A stretch of 64,000 bases of DNA from Bog-473 sp963838835 (GTDB taxonomy: Bacteria; Actinomycetota; Acidimicrobiia; Acidimicrobiales; RAAP-2), in assembly GCA_963838835.1 (NCBI GenBank), contig CAWITA010000026.1, positions 62,001 through 126,000 on the forward strand. Direction: 5' to 3'. Shown here in pieces: positions 25,518 through 34,277 of the stretch. The stretch's first letter is position 1, and every line of letters starts with the position of its first letter. The translations under genes were made by a program, and so were the position numbers. Below the pieces are notes generated by a model, which was not told the DNA's origin, made no database searches, and worked only from the letters and a program-made list of their open reading frames with translations.

Positions 25518-26780
25518 TCACTTCGCCGCGCCTTCGCTGGCCGATCGGTGCACCAGTCCAGCCAAGCGGAAGATTCGAAGATCGCCGCCGACTGGGGCCT
25601 GAATGAGCTTCAAGTCGTTTGTGACAAAGCCAAAGGACAATCCGGTGGCTGGGTCAGCCCAACCGCCCGAGCCGCCGAAGCCGTAGTGCCCGAAGGCGGA
25701 ATCACCCCGGTAGCCTTGCCCCACGGCCCGGTGGTAACCCATGCGCCAATTCATCCGCATGCCGATCACCGCGTCGTGGGCCCTGGTCTGGACTTGGCTT
25801 AGCGCGCCAACCGTTTCGGGCGACAAGAACCGGACGCCCTCGACCTCGCCGTCGTTGGCAATGATCGCGTAGAGCTTGGCCAGCGCGTCAGCCGAGAGAA
25901 CGCCGTTCACCGACGGCATCTCGGTGCGAAGCACCAACGGCGACGAACCGGAGAGGAGTTGGTCGAAATAGGGGACGTAGAGCGCCTCGAGAAAACGGCG
26001 GGTCAACTCGACCCTGCGCAGCGTGGGCATGGATCTGGCGCTCATGCTGGCAAAGCGGCGCGGCGTGGGACGCACGGGCGGCGTCCGGCCGATGAGCGGC
26101 GCAAAGCGGTGGAGGCCGTCGGGCGGCATCCCGATGCACAAGCCGTTGGTGTCGAGGGGCTCAGCGAGCTCCGCCTGCACCAGGTCGGCCATGCCCAGCC
26201 CAGTAACAGTTCTGGCCAACCCGGCCAGCAGCCACCCGTAGGTCATTGCGTGGTAACCGGGGTGCCCCGGCCATGGGTCGGGCGGCCGAGCCGCGAGTCG
26301 CTCCTCGAGGGCGATGTGATCGAGCAGGTCCTCTGGGCGGTCGACGAGGTCGACCATCGAGTGCAGGCCGGCCTGGTGGCTGAGTAGCTGTCGGACGGTG
26401 ATGGCTTGCTTGCCGGCAACGCCGAACTCCGGCCAGTAGCTCGCCACCGGAGCCTCATAGTCGACAAGGCCACGATCGGCCAAGCGATGGATGATTGTGG
26501 AGGCTACGCCCTTGGTCGTTGAGAAACAGACGGTGACCGTGTCCCGCTCCCAGGGCTGCGACCGCCGGCGGTCGGCGAACCCGGCCCACACGTCGACCAC
26601 GGGCCGGCCGTGCAACCGGACCGCCAAGGCTCCGCCACCTTTGCTGCCAGGGTTGAAGAGCTGGCCAAAATACGAAACCACCGGTGCAAATATCGGATGT
26701 GCGTAGCCGTTGACGGCCCCGAGTGGAAGCTGCCCGCTCGTCAGCCCATGAGCTTGCCCGAGTGGTGCTCCTGTGCTCAT
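25518..26780 (-). CDS. Serine hydrolase, beta-lactamase class C fold (LipE-like)
   Basis: A 420-residue serine hydrolase of the class-C beta-lactamase/esterase group common in mycobacteria. The nucleophile is Ser87 in FSTTKGVAS (SxxK). The YxN position is AMTYGWLLAG and the third motif is FGHYGFGGSGGW (HxG). No export signal is visible. It overlaps the stop-start region of the WS/DGAT gene by four bases (ATGA), so the two are translated together. An esterase acting on storage or membrane lipids would fit, but the substrate is not known. Confidence 0.9.
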   Translation of the reverse strand: MSTGAPLGQAHGLTSGQLPLGAVNGYAHPIFAPVVSYFGQLFNPGSKGGGALAVRLHGRPVVDVWAGFADRRRSQPWERDTVTVCFSTTKGVASTIIHRLADRGLVDYEAPVASYWPEFGVAGKQAITVRQLLSHQAGLHSMVDLVDRPEDLLDHIALEERLAARPPDPWPGHPGYHAMTYGWLLAGLARTVTGLGMADLVQAELAEPLDTNGLCIGMPPDGLHRFAPLIGRTPPVRPTPRRFASMSARSMPTLRRVELTRRFLEALYVPYFDQLLSGSSPLVLRTEMPSVNGVLSADALAKLYAIIANDGEVEGVRFLSPETVGALSQVQTRAHDAVIGMRMNWRMGYHRAVGQGYRGDSAFGHYGFGGSGGWADPATGLSFGFVTNDLKLIQAPVGGDLRIFRLAGLVHRSASEGAAK

Positions 26781-28231
26781 CCTCTGGTCTCGGGGCGGGT
26801 CGTGCCGGAGCGGGACTTGCGGGGCCGGCTGCTGCCGAGTCGCGGGAGGGCGCGTTCACGGAGCTGTTCGATACCTCCCGACGCAGCCGAGGCGAGCACC
26901 TGCACGTCGGGTGCTGTCGAGTAGTCGCCGGTAATGCCGAAGAAGAGGCGGTCGTTGTAGGAGAGGATGGCCGTGCTCACTCGAACTCCGTGGCTGATGG
27001 GGACGAAGGGCCGGTATTCAAGCATCTCGCGACCGAGGCAGTAGAGGGGGAACTGCGGCCCGGGTACGTTGGTGGTGACAGTATTGATCGAACGTTGCGG
27101 AAGCCGGTGGAGAGCGCGGACAACCATCCGGCTCACCGTACCCACGACCATCGGCGGGGCCAGGTTGCCGATAGCGGTGACCGTCTCCCCCGCTTCGGCC
27201 ATGTGGGACGCCTTCAGTTCGGTCATCTGTTCGTGGACTACCTCGAGTCGTTCGACCGGGTCAGCGACCTGAACCGGCAGGTCGTAGAGAAGGATCGAGA
27301 CCCGATTGTCGGGCACGCCCTGGCCGTCGTCATGCCGCGTCGACACCGGCACCATCGAGCGGACGAGGGCTCGGTCGGCGTCCTCGCCGCGCGAGAGGAG
27401 CAAATCCCGGTAGCTGCCACTGACGGCGGCGAGCACGACGTCGTTGACCGTGCCGCCGAACACTGAGCGGATCGTTCGGACGTCGGCGAGGCTCGCGGAC
27501 GAGTGAGCCCAGGTGCGGTGGGGACCGATGCTGCCCTCGATCGACAGTGGTGGTGTAGCGCCGAGGTCGCCGGCGAAGTGTGCGAGCCCCCGGGCGGTCC
27601 CAACGGCGGAGCGGAGGGCGTCGGCTGGGTGGGCGATGACCCGGGGAAGCCCTCGTGCGGTGGCGATGACATTGCTGGCGAGGCCACGCCATGCGTCGAA
27701 CACCTTTGCCGCGCCGTGAGGTTCCGGCTGGGGCTCCCATGGCTCGGGCACCGCCACCTTGATGTCGGCGTCGAGATCTAGCAGCACGCGCACCAGTTCG
27801 ACACCGGCGATTCCGTCGACCATGCAGTGATGAACCTTGAATATGAGCGCCCATTGCCTGCCCTCGAGACCTTCGACGAGCCACGTCTCCCACAGCGGAC
27901 GATCGCGGTCGAGTGGCTGGGACATGATCCGTCCCATCAGGCGGCAGAATGCAGTGTCATCGCCAGGTGCGGGCAACGCTGTGTGTTGCAGGTGGTACGC
28001 GAGGTTGAAATGGGGATCATCGACCCAGACCGGTCGGCCCAACTCGAACGGCACCGAACGCACTCGCTGGCGATAGCGGGGGATGAGGTGCAGCTTGGCG
28101 GCAATCATCCTCGCGATGTCGTCGAAGGACGGCGGTGGGTCGGGAAACACGCACACCCCGCCGATGTGCATGTGGCCGATCCCGTCCTCCAAGTGGAGGA
28201 ACTCGGCGTCGAGCGCATTCATCCGCTCCAT
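26777..28231 (-). CDS. Wax ester synthase/diacylglycerol acyltransferase (WS/DGAT)
   Basis: Makes triacylglycerol or wax esters from acyl-CoA. The 484-residue chain carries the catalytic HHCMVDG (134-140), the N-terminal LDAEFLHLEDG, the PLWETWLVEGLEG stretch and the late NVPGPQFPLYCLG region, all family hallmarks. I start it at the ATG at 28231, preceded by GGGAGGAG; an ATG three codons on is also possible. The downstream serine hydrolase overlaps by four bases. Together the pair suggests storage-lipid synthesis and turnover. Confidence 0.94.
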   Translation of the reverse strand: MERMNALDAEFLHLEDGIGHMHIGGVCVFPDPPPSFDDIARMIAAKLHLIPRYRQRVRSVPFELGRPVWVDDPHFNLAYHLQHTALPAPGDDTAFCRLMGRIMSQPLDRDRPLWETWLVEGLEGRQWALIFKVHHCMVDGIAGVELVRVLLDLDADIKVAVPEPWEPQPEPHGAAKVFDAWRGLASNVIATARGLPRVIAHPADALRSAVGTARGLAHFAGDLGATPPLSIEGSIGPHRTWAHSSASLADVRTIRSVFGGTVNDVVLAAVSGSYRDLLLSRGEDADRALVRSMVPVSTRHDDGQGVPDNRVSILLYDLPVQVADPVERLEVVHEQMTELKASHMAEAGETVTAIGNLAPPMVVGTVSRMVVRALHRLPQRSINTVTTNVPGPQFPLYCLGREMLEYRPFVPISHGVRVSTAILSYNDRLFFGITGDYSTAPDVQVLASAASGGIEQLRERALPRLGSSRPRKSRSGTTRPETRG

Positions 28232-28797
28232 CGGTCTCCTCCCACCATCGATGGGGTGATGGATGCACCATAGGACGCGAAGCATCGTGGCGAACGGCCA
28301 AAGGTCCGGGTTTGCGATCGCACCAATTCCGGTTCGTCGTCGGTGGGCCGACGCTGTGAATGCCGAGAATGCCATCCGTCCAGTTCAGAGGGCTACACCG
28401 GCGCACCGACCTTCGTGGCCTCCGAGCTCCGTGCCGTCTCGGGGATCCCGACGATCGCCGTAGGTGTCGGCGACCATGGTCAGATGCCCAGCTCCCCGGA
28501 CGCTACGACCGCCTGTGGGGTGAACTCGCTGGTCTCTCAGATGAGCGAGTGTGCAAAGAACAGTGCCTGTGGGTTCGACTCAGTTCACGACGCCGACCTC
28601 CGACGGGCCGTCTCAAACCTTCATCGAGAACTACAACAACGAGCGGCTCATCGAACGCCTAGGCCACCGCATCTCACGAGAGGCGTTCTCGAGGCGACGG
28701 CTCAAGTCGCCGCGTGATGCTCCCTTATCCTTGTAGCTGAAGCTACTTAAGGTGGCGATGCGAGGCCACTCCCCCTTCAATTACGCCCCCCTCGGGC
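28232..28797. other. Intergenic region with degraded sequence
   Basis: About 560 bases upstream of the WS/DGAT start. It must hold that operon's promoter at its left end. To the right the plus strand carries an integrase C-terminal relic (28605-28736); between them no recognisable protein is seen. Confidence 0.4.
28605..28736 (+). pseudogene. Integrase-core transposase, C-terminal fragment
   Basis: The frame reads TFIENYNNERLIERLGHRIS followed by REAFSRRR and a stop. This is the usual end of an rve transposase (F-I-x-x-Y-N then L-I-E-R-L-G-H-R-T-P-x-E-A). The wording differs from the elements at 22784 and 24047, so it marks a separate old insertion. Confidence 0.5.
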
Positions 28798-29088
28798 TCA
28801 CTTGGATTTGTTCGAGTCGACCAGTAGCTCCAGCACCTCGCCGATCGTCGGTTCTCGACCGATGGCCTCTCGCAGCGGCAGGTGGGCTTGAACCTGGTAG
28901 CGATTGCGACGGCCGTCCTTGTCCTTCACCACGTAGCCGGCTTCGGCCAGGTCGTTGACAATGCCGTAGTCACTCCGCTCGGTGACGTCGAGCTCAGTGG
29001 CGATGTCACGCAGACGCACCCCCGGGTCGTGGGCGATGCAGACCAGGGCCCGGCCGTGCTTGGTGAGGAAGCCCCAGTTTGCCATCAC
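28798..29088 (-). CDS. Winged helix-turn-helix transcriptional regulator
   Basis: A 96-residue DNA-binding protein with one winged helix domain: WGFLTKHGRALVCIAHDPGV, then RLRDIATELDVTERSDYGIV as the recognition region and a wing in KDKDGRRNRYQVQ. The acidic to basic tail ends DSNKSK. It could start at either of two adjacent ATG codons. The gene faces hsp20 across 130 bases containing a perfect palindrome (29125-29142), so it may control that promoter and its own. No sensor domain is present. Confidence 0.8.
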   Translation of the reverse strand: MMANWGFLTKHGRALVCIAHDPGVRLRDIATELDVTERSDYGIVNDLAEAGYVVKDKDGRRNRYQVQAHLPLREAIGREPTIGEVLELLVDSNKSK

Positions 29089-29121
29089 TCACAAGTCTAG
29101 CCGAATATTTCTAGAAGTTAT

Positions 29122-29150
29122 TTGCTAGTTACATATAACTAGAGTACAAT
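29122..29150 (+). promoter_or_regulatory. hsp20 promoter with a palindromic operator in its spacer
   Basis: A -35-like TTGCTA (29122-29127) and a -10-like TACAAT (29145-29150) are exactly 17 bases apart. The spacer almost coincides with a perfect palindrome, CTAGTTA-CATA-TAACTAG (29125-29142). A repressor bound there would block polymerase. A related half-site, CTAGAAGTTA, precedes it at 29111. The divergent winged-helix gene is the obvious candidate to bind it. It does not match the HspR or CIRCE sites I know. Confidence 0.6.
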
Positions 29151-29218
29151 GCAGTGCACGTCGAGGGCCGACTGTCGCCGACGCCGAGTTACTCGAGGGT
29201 CAGCGAAAGGTTGGAGCC

Positions 29219-29656
29219 ATGTTGATGCGATTTGAGCCATTCCGAGAGACCGACCGGCTCACCGAAGAAATGCTTAGCGAACGCCGTCCTCGGGGGATTC
29301 CCGTGGACGCGTACCGTCGGGGCGGCGAATTCAAGATTCTTCTTGATCTGCCCGGCGCAGATCCAGGCTCTATCGAGCTAACGGTCGAAAAGGACGTCCT
29401 CACCGTGGTGGGGACACGCACCTGGACCCCTAACGAGGACGATCAGATCGAGGTGATGGAGCGAGCCCAGGGCGAGTTCAAGCGCCAGCTACTGCTCGGC
29501 GAGAGCCTGGACCGTGACCATATCGCTGCCACGTACGAGGATGGCGTGCTGACGATCACCATCCCCGTGGCCGAGCAGGCCAAGCCCCACAAGGTCGAGA
29601 TCACCCACGCCGCAGGGGTGGTGCAGGCCGTCGAGGCAGCCTCCGCTGTGGTTTGA
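29219..29656 (+). CDS. Small heat shock protein, Hsp20/alpha-crystallin family
   Basis: ATP-independent holdase that keeps unfolding proteins soluble. The 145 residues show the alpha-crystallin domain: VDAYRRGGEFKILLDLPGAD, IELTVEKDVLTVVGTRTW, EFKRQLLLGESLD and the signature ATYEDGVLTITIPV (A-x-x-x-x-G-V-L). The start ATG follows GGAG with good spacing. A strong promoter with a palindromic operator lies upstream and a strong terminator follows, so it is a single-gene unit. Confidence 0.93.
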   Translation: MLMRFEPFRETDRLTEEMLSERRPRGIPVDAYRRGGEFKILLDLPGADPGSIELTVEKDVLTVVGTRTWTPNEDDQIEVMERAQGEFKRQLLLGESLDRDHIAATYEDGVLTITIPVAEQAKPHKVEITHAAGVVQAVEAASAVV

Positions 29657-29674
29657 GGAACCGGCCCCTGACCT

Positions 29675-29706
29675 AACAAAGCGGCTCCTTCTGGAGTCGC
29701 TTTGTT
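29675..29706 (+). terminator. Rho-independent-type hairpin after hsp20
   Basis: Perfect-looking stem of 14 bases: left arm AACAAAGCGGCTCC, loop TTCT, right arm GGAGTCGCTTTGTT, with one mismatch. The right arm ends in a short T-rich stretch (TTTGTTATGTTT). It begins 18 bases past the hsp20 stop codon. Confidence 0.8.
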
Positions 29707-30937
29707 ATGTTTCGGGTTCCTGCGGATCGCGGTAGTGACCAAAGCGTCAAAGGTGTGGGTGCTGCATACCCATCCGCCCTGTTCACGCGACTAGCCGGTT
29801 CTCGTGAATGCGGCCGCCGAGGACTTGGTTCGTCGTAGACACATCGCGCCGGGATCGTCATTCCGAACCGGAACCACTCATGTGTTGTGGAGCCCGTTCA
29901 TCTCAAGCGGCTGGCAACCAACAGCGTTGAGGGCGCTGTTCTTCTGCCCGTCATCATGATTCTGGAGTACCAAAGCCACAGCTCGATATGCGGGCTGGGA
30001 CGCCACCTAACGCAGCACACCGAATATTTCGAAGAAGGGAACCAAGTGAGGATCGCTGACAAGCGGGCCGCAAACAAGGAAGCTCATGCAGCTCGAGAGC
30101 GCAAGGCGAAGACTCCAGACGCAGCAGGCTCGCCCTGTGACGACCAGGTCACGACTGTCGTTTCCGACGAACCTCGTCGAGAGGGTCGGCCATGAGAAGC
30201 ACTGGAACAAGGCAGCTGTCATTCAAGCGTTGGTCCTAGACAGGTAATCACTGTCAAGTTCCCACCGTCACTGGTAAACACTCGGAGGCGATCTCCGTTT
30301 CCTGAGTTGTTCGCTCGGCACGCTCTGTCTTAATCGGATCGGTCGCGTTATCGCCAGGACAACGACGGGAGTTCGATTCCCCCAAAAGCGTATGGAGGCA
30401 CTTTATCGCCATCGTTCGGCCCGACAATCTGGGACACCCGGGGCTGCCCGACGTAGCCTTCTCCCATGACGACAATGGCAGAGCGGCTTTAGGAAGCTCG
30501 ATCAAGATAGATGCAGCGCGCGACGCGGTACATGGCGACGAGGAAGCGTCACCAGTACTTGTCGCGGTGGTCAACGAGTTCGCCAAAAAGGCGGGCAAGG
30601 CGGCCGTGTCGCCCGACGAACGCGTGGCCGTGATCGAACTCGAGCAGGCGGGCGACAGCGCCAAAGCAGCAGCGGAGGCTGACCCGGCGCGTCACCGGCT
30701 ACACGGGACGCAGTCCTAGAGGCTCATTTGGTGATCTGCGTAGCGAAGGGCAAGCTCGATCTCTGACGCTCCCCATGGAGGGGGGACAAGAGGCGTCAGC
30801 CGACGCTCTGGCCCGGCCGTCGAGATCCGAACAAATCTGGTCGTGACGGCCCCACCACTTCGACCACGTACAGTTGAGAAGCCGATGTCGTGACTTCCCA
30901 AAAGGGGCGCGTTCTCCCAGCTCGAAGAGGTGAATCC
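29707..30937. other. Long region without a convincing gene
   Basis: About 1.2 kb between the hsp20 terminator and the ferredoxin gene. Short frames exist, such as one opening with GTG at 30047 (charged, Arg/Lys/Glu-rich, 49 codons), but none has a clear ribosome site together with homology. The most coding-like stretch is 30306-30719 and is listed separately. Possibly degraded DNA. Confidence 0.4.
30306..30719 (+). pseudogene. Open frame without a start codon, possible gene remnant
   Basis: A stop-free plus-strand frame of 138 codons, of which the last 95 look protein-like: PDNLGHPGLPDVAFSHDDNG, SIKIDAARDAVHGDEE, VNEFAKKAGKAAVSPDE and RVAVIELEQAGDSAKAA. No ATG occurs, and the first GTG lies deep inside, so it cannot be read as it stands. 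I do not recognise the family. A lost 5' end or a frameshift would explain it; chance is possible. Confidence 0.3.
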
Positions 30938-31174
30938 ATGAAGGTGTGGATCGATCAGGATCTATGCACCGGTGATGGGCTGTGCGAGGAGATCGCGCCG
31001 GTCGTCTTTACGCTGCTCGACGACGGTCTCGCCTACGTGAAGGAGAGCGATCAGGTTCGAAGCGAACCGGGCGGTGCCGAGGGCATGGCGCTTGTGCCCG
31101 AGGACCTCGAGGAGGCGGTCACCGAAGCGGCCGAGGAGTGCCCCGGGGAGTGCATCTTCATCGAGCAGGGCTAA
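30938..31174 (+). CDS. Ferredoxin, single [3Fe-4S]/[4Fe-4S] type
   Basis: A 78-residue acidic electron carrier. Cysteines lie in CTGDGLCEEIAP near the N-terminus and in EECPGECIFIEQG at the C-terminus, the Streptomyces-type pattern usually carrying one [3Fe-4S] cluster. Such ferredoxins serve cytochromes P450 and similar oxygenases. The ATG at 30938 follows GAGGTG; the open frame extends 16 codons further without homology. No P450 or reductase gene adjoins it, so its partner is elsewhere. Confidence 0.9.
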   Translation: MKVWIDQDLCTGDGLCEEIAPVVFTLLDDGLAYVKESDQVRSEPGGAEGMALVPEDLEEAVTEAAEECPGECIFIEQG

Positions 31175-31340
31175 AACGCCGCCGCCATCTTGGGCACATT
31201 TCGAGTGAGTGACACCGCTTTCGGGCCACCTGTGCCGAGGAATCGGAACCTTGGATAGGGATCTTCTGGACCCTGCCAATCCGGCTGGCTGGAATGAGCA
31301 ACAACCCTGTACCTGCTTACCAACTGCGATAGGTCACGCC

Positions 31341-31694
31341 CTACTGATCGTCGTTCTCGGCCCGGGCCAGCTTTGCCCGCGCCAGATCCTCCACGCGACG
31401 GACAAACTGCGGACTGTGGCGAAAGCGCGCCCCAATCTCGGCGTAGCTGGCACCAGCCTCCCTCCAGGCGAGAATCCGCCGTTCCAACGGCCGGAGCACC
31501 TGCGGATTGCTCGAAGAACTCGCCCCACGATGAGGCCGCGAACTAAGGGCCAGAATCTGGGACACACTCCGTCGGCTGCGCCGGAATCTCCAGGCCACCT
31601 CAGCCGGGTCAACACCGGCCGCCACGAGCCGGCGTATCCGCCGCTCGATTGGCCGCAAGTGTGCGTCGCTAGCTACGATCTCAGGTTCCACCAC
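31341..31694 (-). CDS. Protein with two tandem helix-turn-helix units
   Basis: A 117-residue basic protein made of two similar halves: RPIERRIRRLVAAGVDPAEV then AWRFRRSRRSVSQIL, and RPLERRILAWREAGASYAEI then GARFRHSPQFVRRVEDL. Each is a sigma-region-4-like helix-turn-helix with the core (V/I)-x-x-R-F-R-x-S-x-x-x-V. The halves are joined by a Ser-rich linker. No sensor or enzymatic domain is seen. Probably a DNA-binding protein produced by internal duplication. I do not know a named family. Confidence 0.7.
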   Translation of the reverse strand: MVEPEIVASDAHLRPIERRIRRLVAAGVDPAEVAWRFRRSRRSVSQILALSSRPHRGASSSSNPQVLRPLERRILAWREAGASYAEIGARFRHSPQFVRRVEDLARAKLARAENDDQ

Positions 31695-31990
31695 TACTCC
31701 ACGATATCTCGGACGACTCCCACCCAGTTTGTCTCGTCGAACCGGCCGGGCGAGTGCGGTCGAGATGGGCCTGATTCTGCGTCGGGAGGGTCAGGGCGCA
31801 AGAGTCCGAGCACGGGCGTTTGGCCCCGGGCACCCCGGGCCAGAGCACGGGGTCGCCGAGCAATCCGAGGTCGGTTAGCGTCGAGCGAGCAGATGGGGTT
31901 CACGCGCCGGTCGGCGGGGTCCATTCGCCGGTCGGTGCTGTCGCGACACTTGGCGTGCGCCCGGCGCGCACGAGACGAGGTGAGGGAGCG

Positions 31991-32161
31991 GTGGCGGTCG
32001 AACGGACGGTGCTGGTGGTGGAGGCCGACGGTTTCGCCGTGCTCGGCGCGTTCGAGAACCCACCGCCGGTGATCGCCAAGCCCGTCTTCGAGGTCGACAC
32101 CGACGACCGGGTGCGCATCGCCGTCACCATCGGGCTGGCGGCGGCGCCGTCCCCGGCCTAG
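31991..32161 (+). CDS. Small hypothetical protein upstream of a DMT transporter
   Basis: A 56-residue frame opening at GTG 31991 after a GGGAG run: VERTVLVVEADGFAVLGAF, then IAKPVFEVDTDDRVRIAVTI. Codon choice looks coding and the strand-turn rhythm suggests a small beta-rich protein. It ends 34 bases before the transporter gene and may be co-transcribed with it. No family recognised; the start could lie further upstream. Confidence 0.4.
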   Translation: MAVERTVLVVEADGFAVLGAFENPPPVIAKPVFEVDTDDRVRIAVTIGLAAAPSPA

Positions 32162-32195
32162 CCGGCCCAACGGGGTCCGGGAGCGCAGTACGGGG

Positions 32196-33263
32196 ATGGC
32201 GACCTTTCTCGCCCTGGTCGCCGCCTGCGCTTTCGCGCTGGGCAACGCCATGCAGCAACGCGGTGCGCTGCGGACGAGCGCGCGCGGAGAGAGCTCGCGC
32301 TTTCTTCTCCAGCTGTTCCGTCGCCCGGTGTGGATCCTCGGGGAAGCGCTGCAGATCGCCGGGTTCGTCGCCCAGGTCGTCGCCCTCGCCATCGGGTCGC
32401 TGCTCGTGGTGCAGGCCATCGTGGTGTCGAGTTTCGTCATCGCGCTGCCGTGCGGCGTGTGGCTCACCGACCAACGCCTCGGCCGGCGCGAGGTTCTCGG
32501 GGCGCTCACCACCGTCACCGGTTTGATCCTGTTCCTGGTGGGGGGCCACTCCACCGGAAGCACGAGCCACGCGACCGCGGCGGGGTGGGTGGTCTGCCTG
32601 GCCGTGTCCGCGGTCGTCTTGGCCGGCCTGGACCTCACTTCCCGGCGTGTCGGCCCGGCCCCGGCCGCCGCCGTACTGGGCGCGGCAGCCGGCATCGCCT
32701 TCGGCCTGCAGGGAGGCCAGGTCAAGGCATTGGCCCACGTGGGGGGCGGGGTCGTCGGGATCGTGACGTCGTGGCAGCTCTATGCGCTGGCCGTTGTGGG
32801 CTTCGCCGGCTTCGTCTACCAGCAGCGGGGGCTGAAGGTCGGCGTGCTGGCCCCCAACTTGGCGGCCAGCAATGTGGCCACGCTTGTCGCGAGCGTGGTG
32901 CTGGGCGTGGCCCTGTTCGCCGAGACCCTCGGCCGCGGCGCCCTCGGCTTGGCGTTGTCGGTCCTGGGGCTCGTGCTGATGGCGGCGGGAATCCTGGCGC
33001 TGGCGCGAGGGGGAGTGGCGCCGTCGGTGGTGCCGGGCGTGGCCACGGCGATCGAAGGCGCCATCGAGGCCGCCGAAGCGAAGGTGACCCAAGGCAAAGC
33101 GACCGGGGCAACCGCCTTCGGGCCCGAAGCAACTGAGGCCGAGACAAGCGACGTGGAGGTGGCTCAGCCGGGAGCGGCCACGCCCGACCGGAAGTCGACC
33201 AGCTCGTCCCGTTGGCGGAGCTGGCCAAGACGTCACCATCCGATGAACGACGCCTCGCACTGA
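32196..33263 (+). CDS. DMT-superfamily (EamA/NIPA-like) membrane transporter
   Basis: A 355-residue membrane protein with about nine hydrophobic helices over residues 1-285 (for example LALVAACAFALGNAMQQRGA, IGSLLVVQAIVVSSFVIALP, VASVVLGVALFAETLGRGAL). The motif QGLLVVQAI/LP.G repeated in both halves is the DMT pattern. A long polar acidic tail of about 70 residues follows (EAAEAKVTQGKATGATAF), which is unusual for the family. Substrate unknown. Starts with ATG soon after the small gene at 31991. Confidence 0.85.
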   Translation: MATFLALVAACAFALGNAMQQRGALRTSARGESSRFLLQLFRRPVWILGEALQIAGFVAQVVALAIGSLLVVQAIVVSSFVIALPCGVWLTDQRLGRREVLGALTTVTGLILFLVGGHSTGSTSHATAAGWVVCLAVSAVVLAGLDLTSRRVGPAPAAAVLGAAAGIAFGLQGGQVKALAHVGGGVVGIVTSWQLYALAVVGFAGFVYQQRGLKVGVLAPNLAASNVATLVASVVLGVALFAETLGRGALGLALSVLGLVLMAAGILALARGGVAPSVVPGVATAIEGAIEAAEAKVTQGKATGATAFGPEATEAETSDVEVAQPGAATPDRKSTSSSRWRSWPRRHHPMNDASH

Positions 33264-33425
33264 GCCGCTCGAACGTCAGGTTGACGCACCACGCCTACAG
33301 CGCTCGACAAGGGCAGGCCATGCAGCACGCACCGAAGCCGACGCGGTCGCGGGAGGAGTCCACTGCTGGGCGCCATTGTCAGCAGCCCGAGGCAGGGTCC
33401 TCCAAGCCAGCCCGTTGTTCCTGAC

Positions 33426-33597
33426 GTCGTCGCCTACCCCGAACACCGCGTCCGCCGGTCCCGTGAGCAGCCTGATGAGAAGCAGGTGCGCCGGCGTGAG
33501 GTCTTGGAACTCGTCGACGAGCAGCACACGGGCGAATCGCTGGGTGCGCCGGCGGAAGGCCGGATCTCGGTCACTGGAGGGGAGAGCGTCGGGCAGT
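33426..33597 (-). pseudogene. UvrD/Rep-like helicase fragment (Walker B region)
   Basis: The minus strand reads DPAFRRRTQRFARVLLVDEF then QDLTPAHLLLIRLL and AVFGVGDD. This is helicase motif II (VDEFQDLT) and the start of motif III, where VGDDDQ-I-Y would normally follow. After GDD the homology stops, and the upstream side stops at an in-frame TAA. About 57 codons of a gene several hundred long are left. It lies just before the 5' end of the group II intron. Confidence 0.6.
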
Positions 33598-34277
33598 TAT
33601 CCACACGCCCCGTTGTGCCTGCTGGGCGCAGCAACAATCGCGGGGTGCGACACGAGGTCGCACGATACGAGTGGACTCGTAGGAAGGAGGGTCGACCAGT
33701 GACGTCGACTGCGTAGTCCCAGGCCAGTGCTCAAGTCCTGTCCCCACCCGAACGTGCGTCGCTGGCAACGGCGGGGTGCGAAGCTCCAGGAGAAAGCCCA
33801 AGGGGTGCCCGTTCCATCCGGGGACCACAGGCCAGGGGAAGACCGGACGGGTGAATGCAGTGAACCCTCGACGATGCCTCGTCAAGTTGAGCCTCGGATG
33901 ATGGATGTTCGACCGGGGTGTAGGGACGTTGCCGCTGGGATGCGGCAGGTGGCGGCCGGAGACTCGCGATCGGCCGTGTGAGCACCGCCGTCCTCGGGGT
34001 AGAGAGGGCACCCTCCCCGGTCGCAACTCGTGCGTGCGAAACGTGGAATCCCGATGGGGTCCGGGCGCTGCCCGGTAAGCCGACCGCAAGGAAGGCCCAA
34101 CTCCCCAGCGGGGAAAGGATGACCCGAGAAGCGAACGCCGGTGGCCGAAAGGCAACAGGAAACCGGGACCAATGACCAGCTCCTCCGCTGGTCGTCCCGC
34201 ATAACTGGCCGGATACGGGCGCATGCCCGGACCCCAAAGGGTGCTGACGCGGGTCAGGTGGGCCTGTGAGGTAGACG

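Noticed and set aside
30340..30400. tRNA-like segment with GGGAGTTCGATTCCCCC
   Set aside because: The T-arm resembles a tRNA, but no matching acceptor stem, anticodon arm or 5' half can be folded upstream, and the arm has a mispair.
31694..32725. Minus-strand frame of 343 codons across the DMT transporter start
   Set aside because: Arg/Pro/Thr-rich shadow of a GC-rich membrane gene, with no homology; the plus strand has clear membrane helices.
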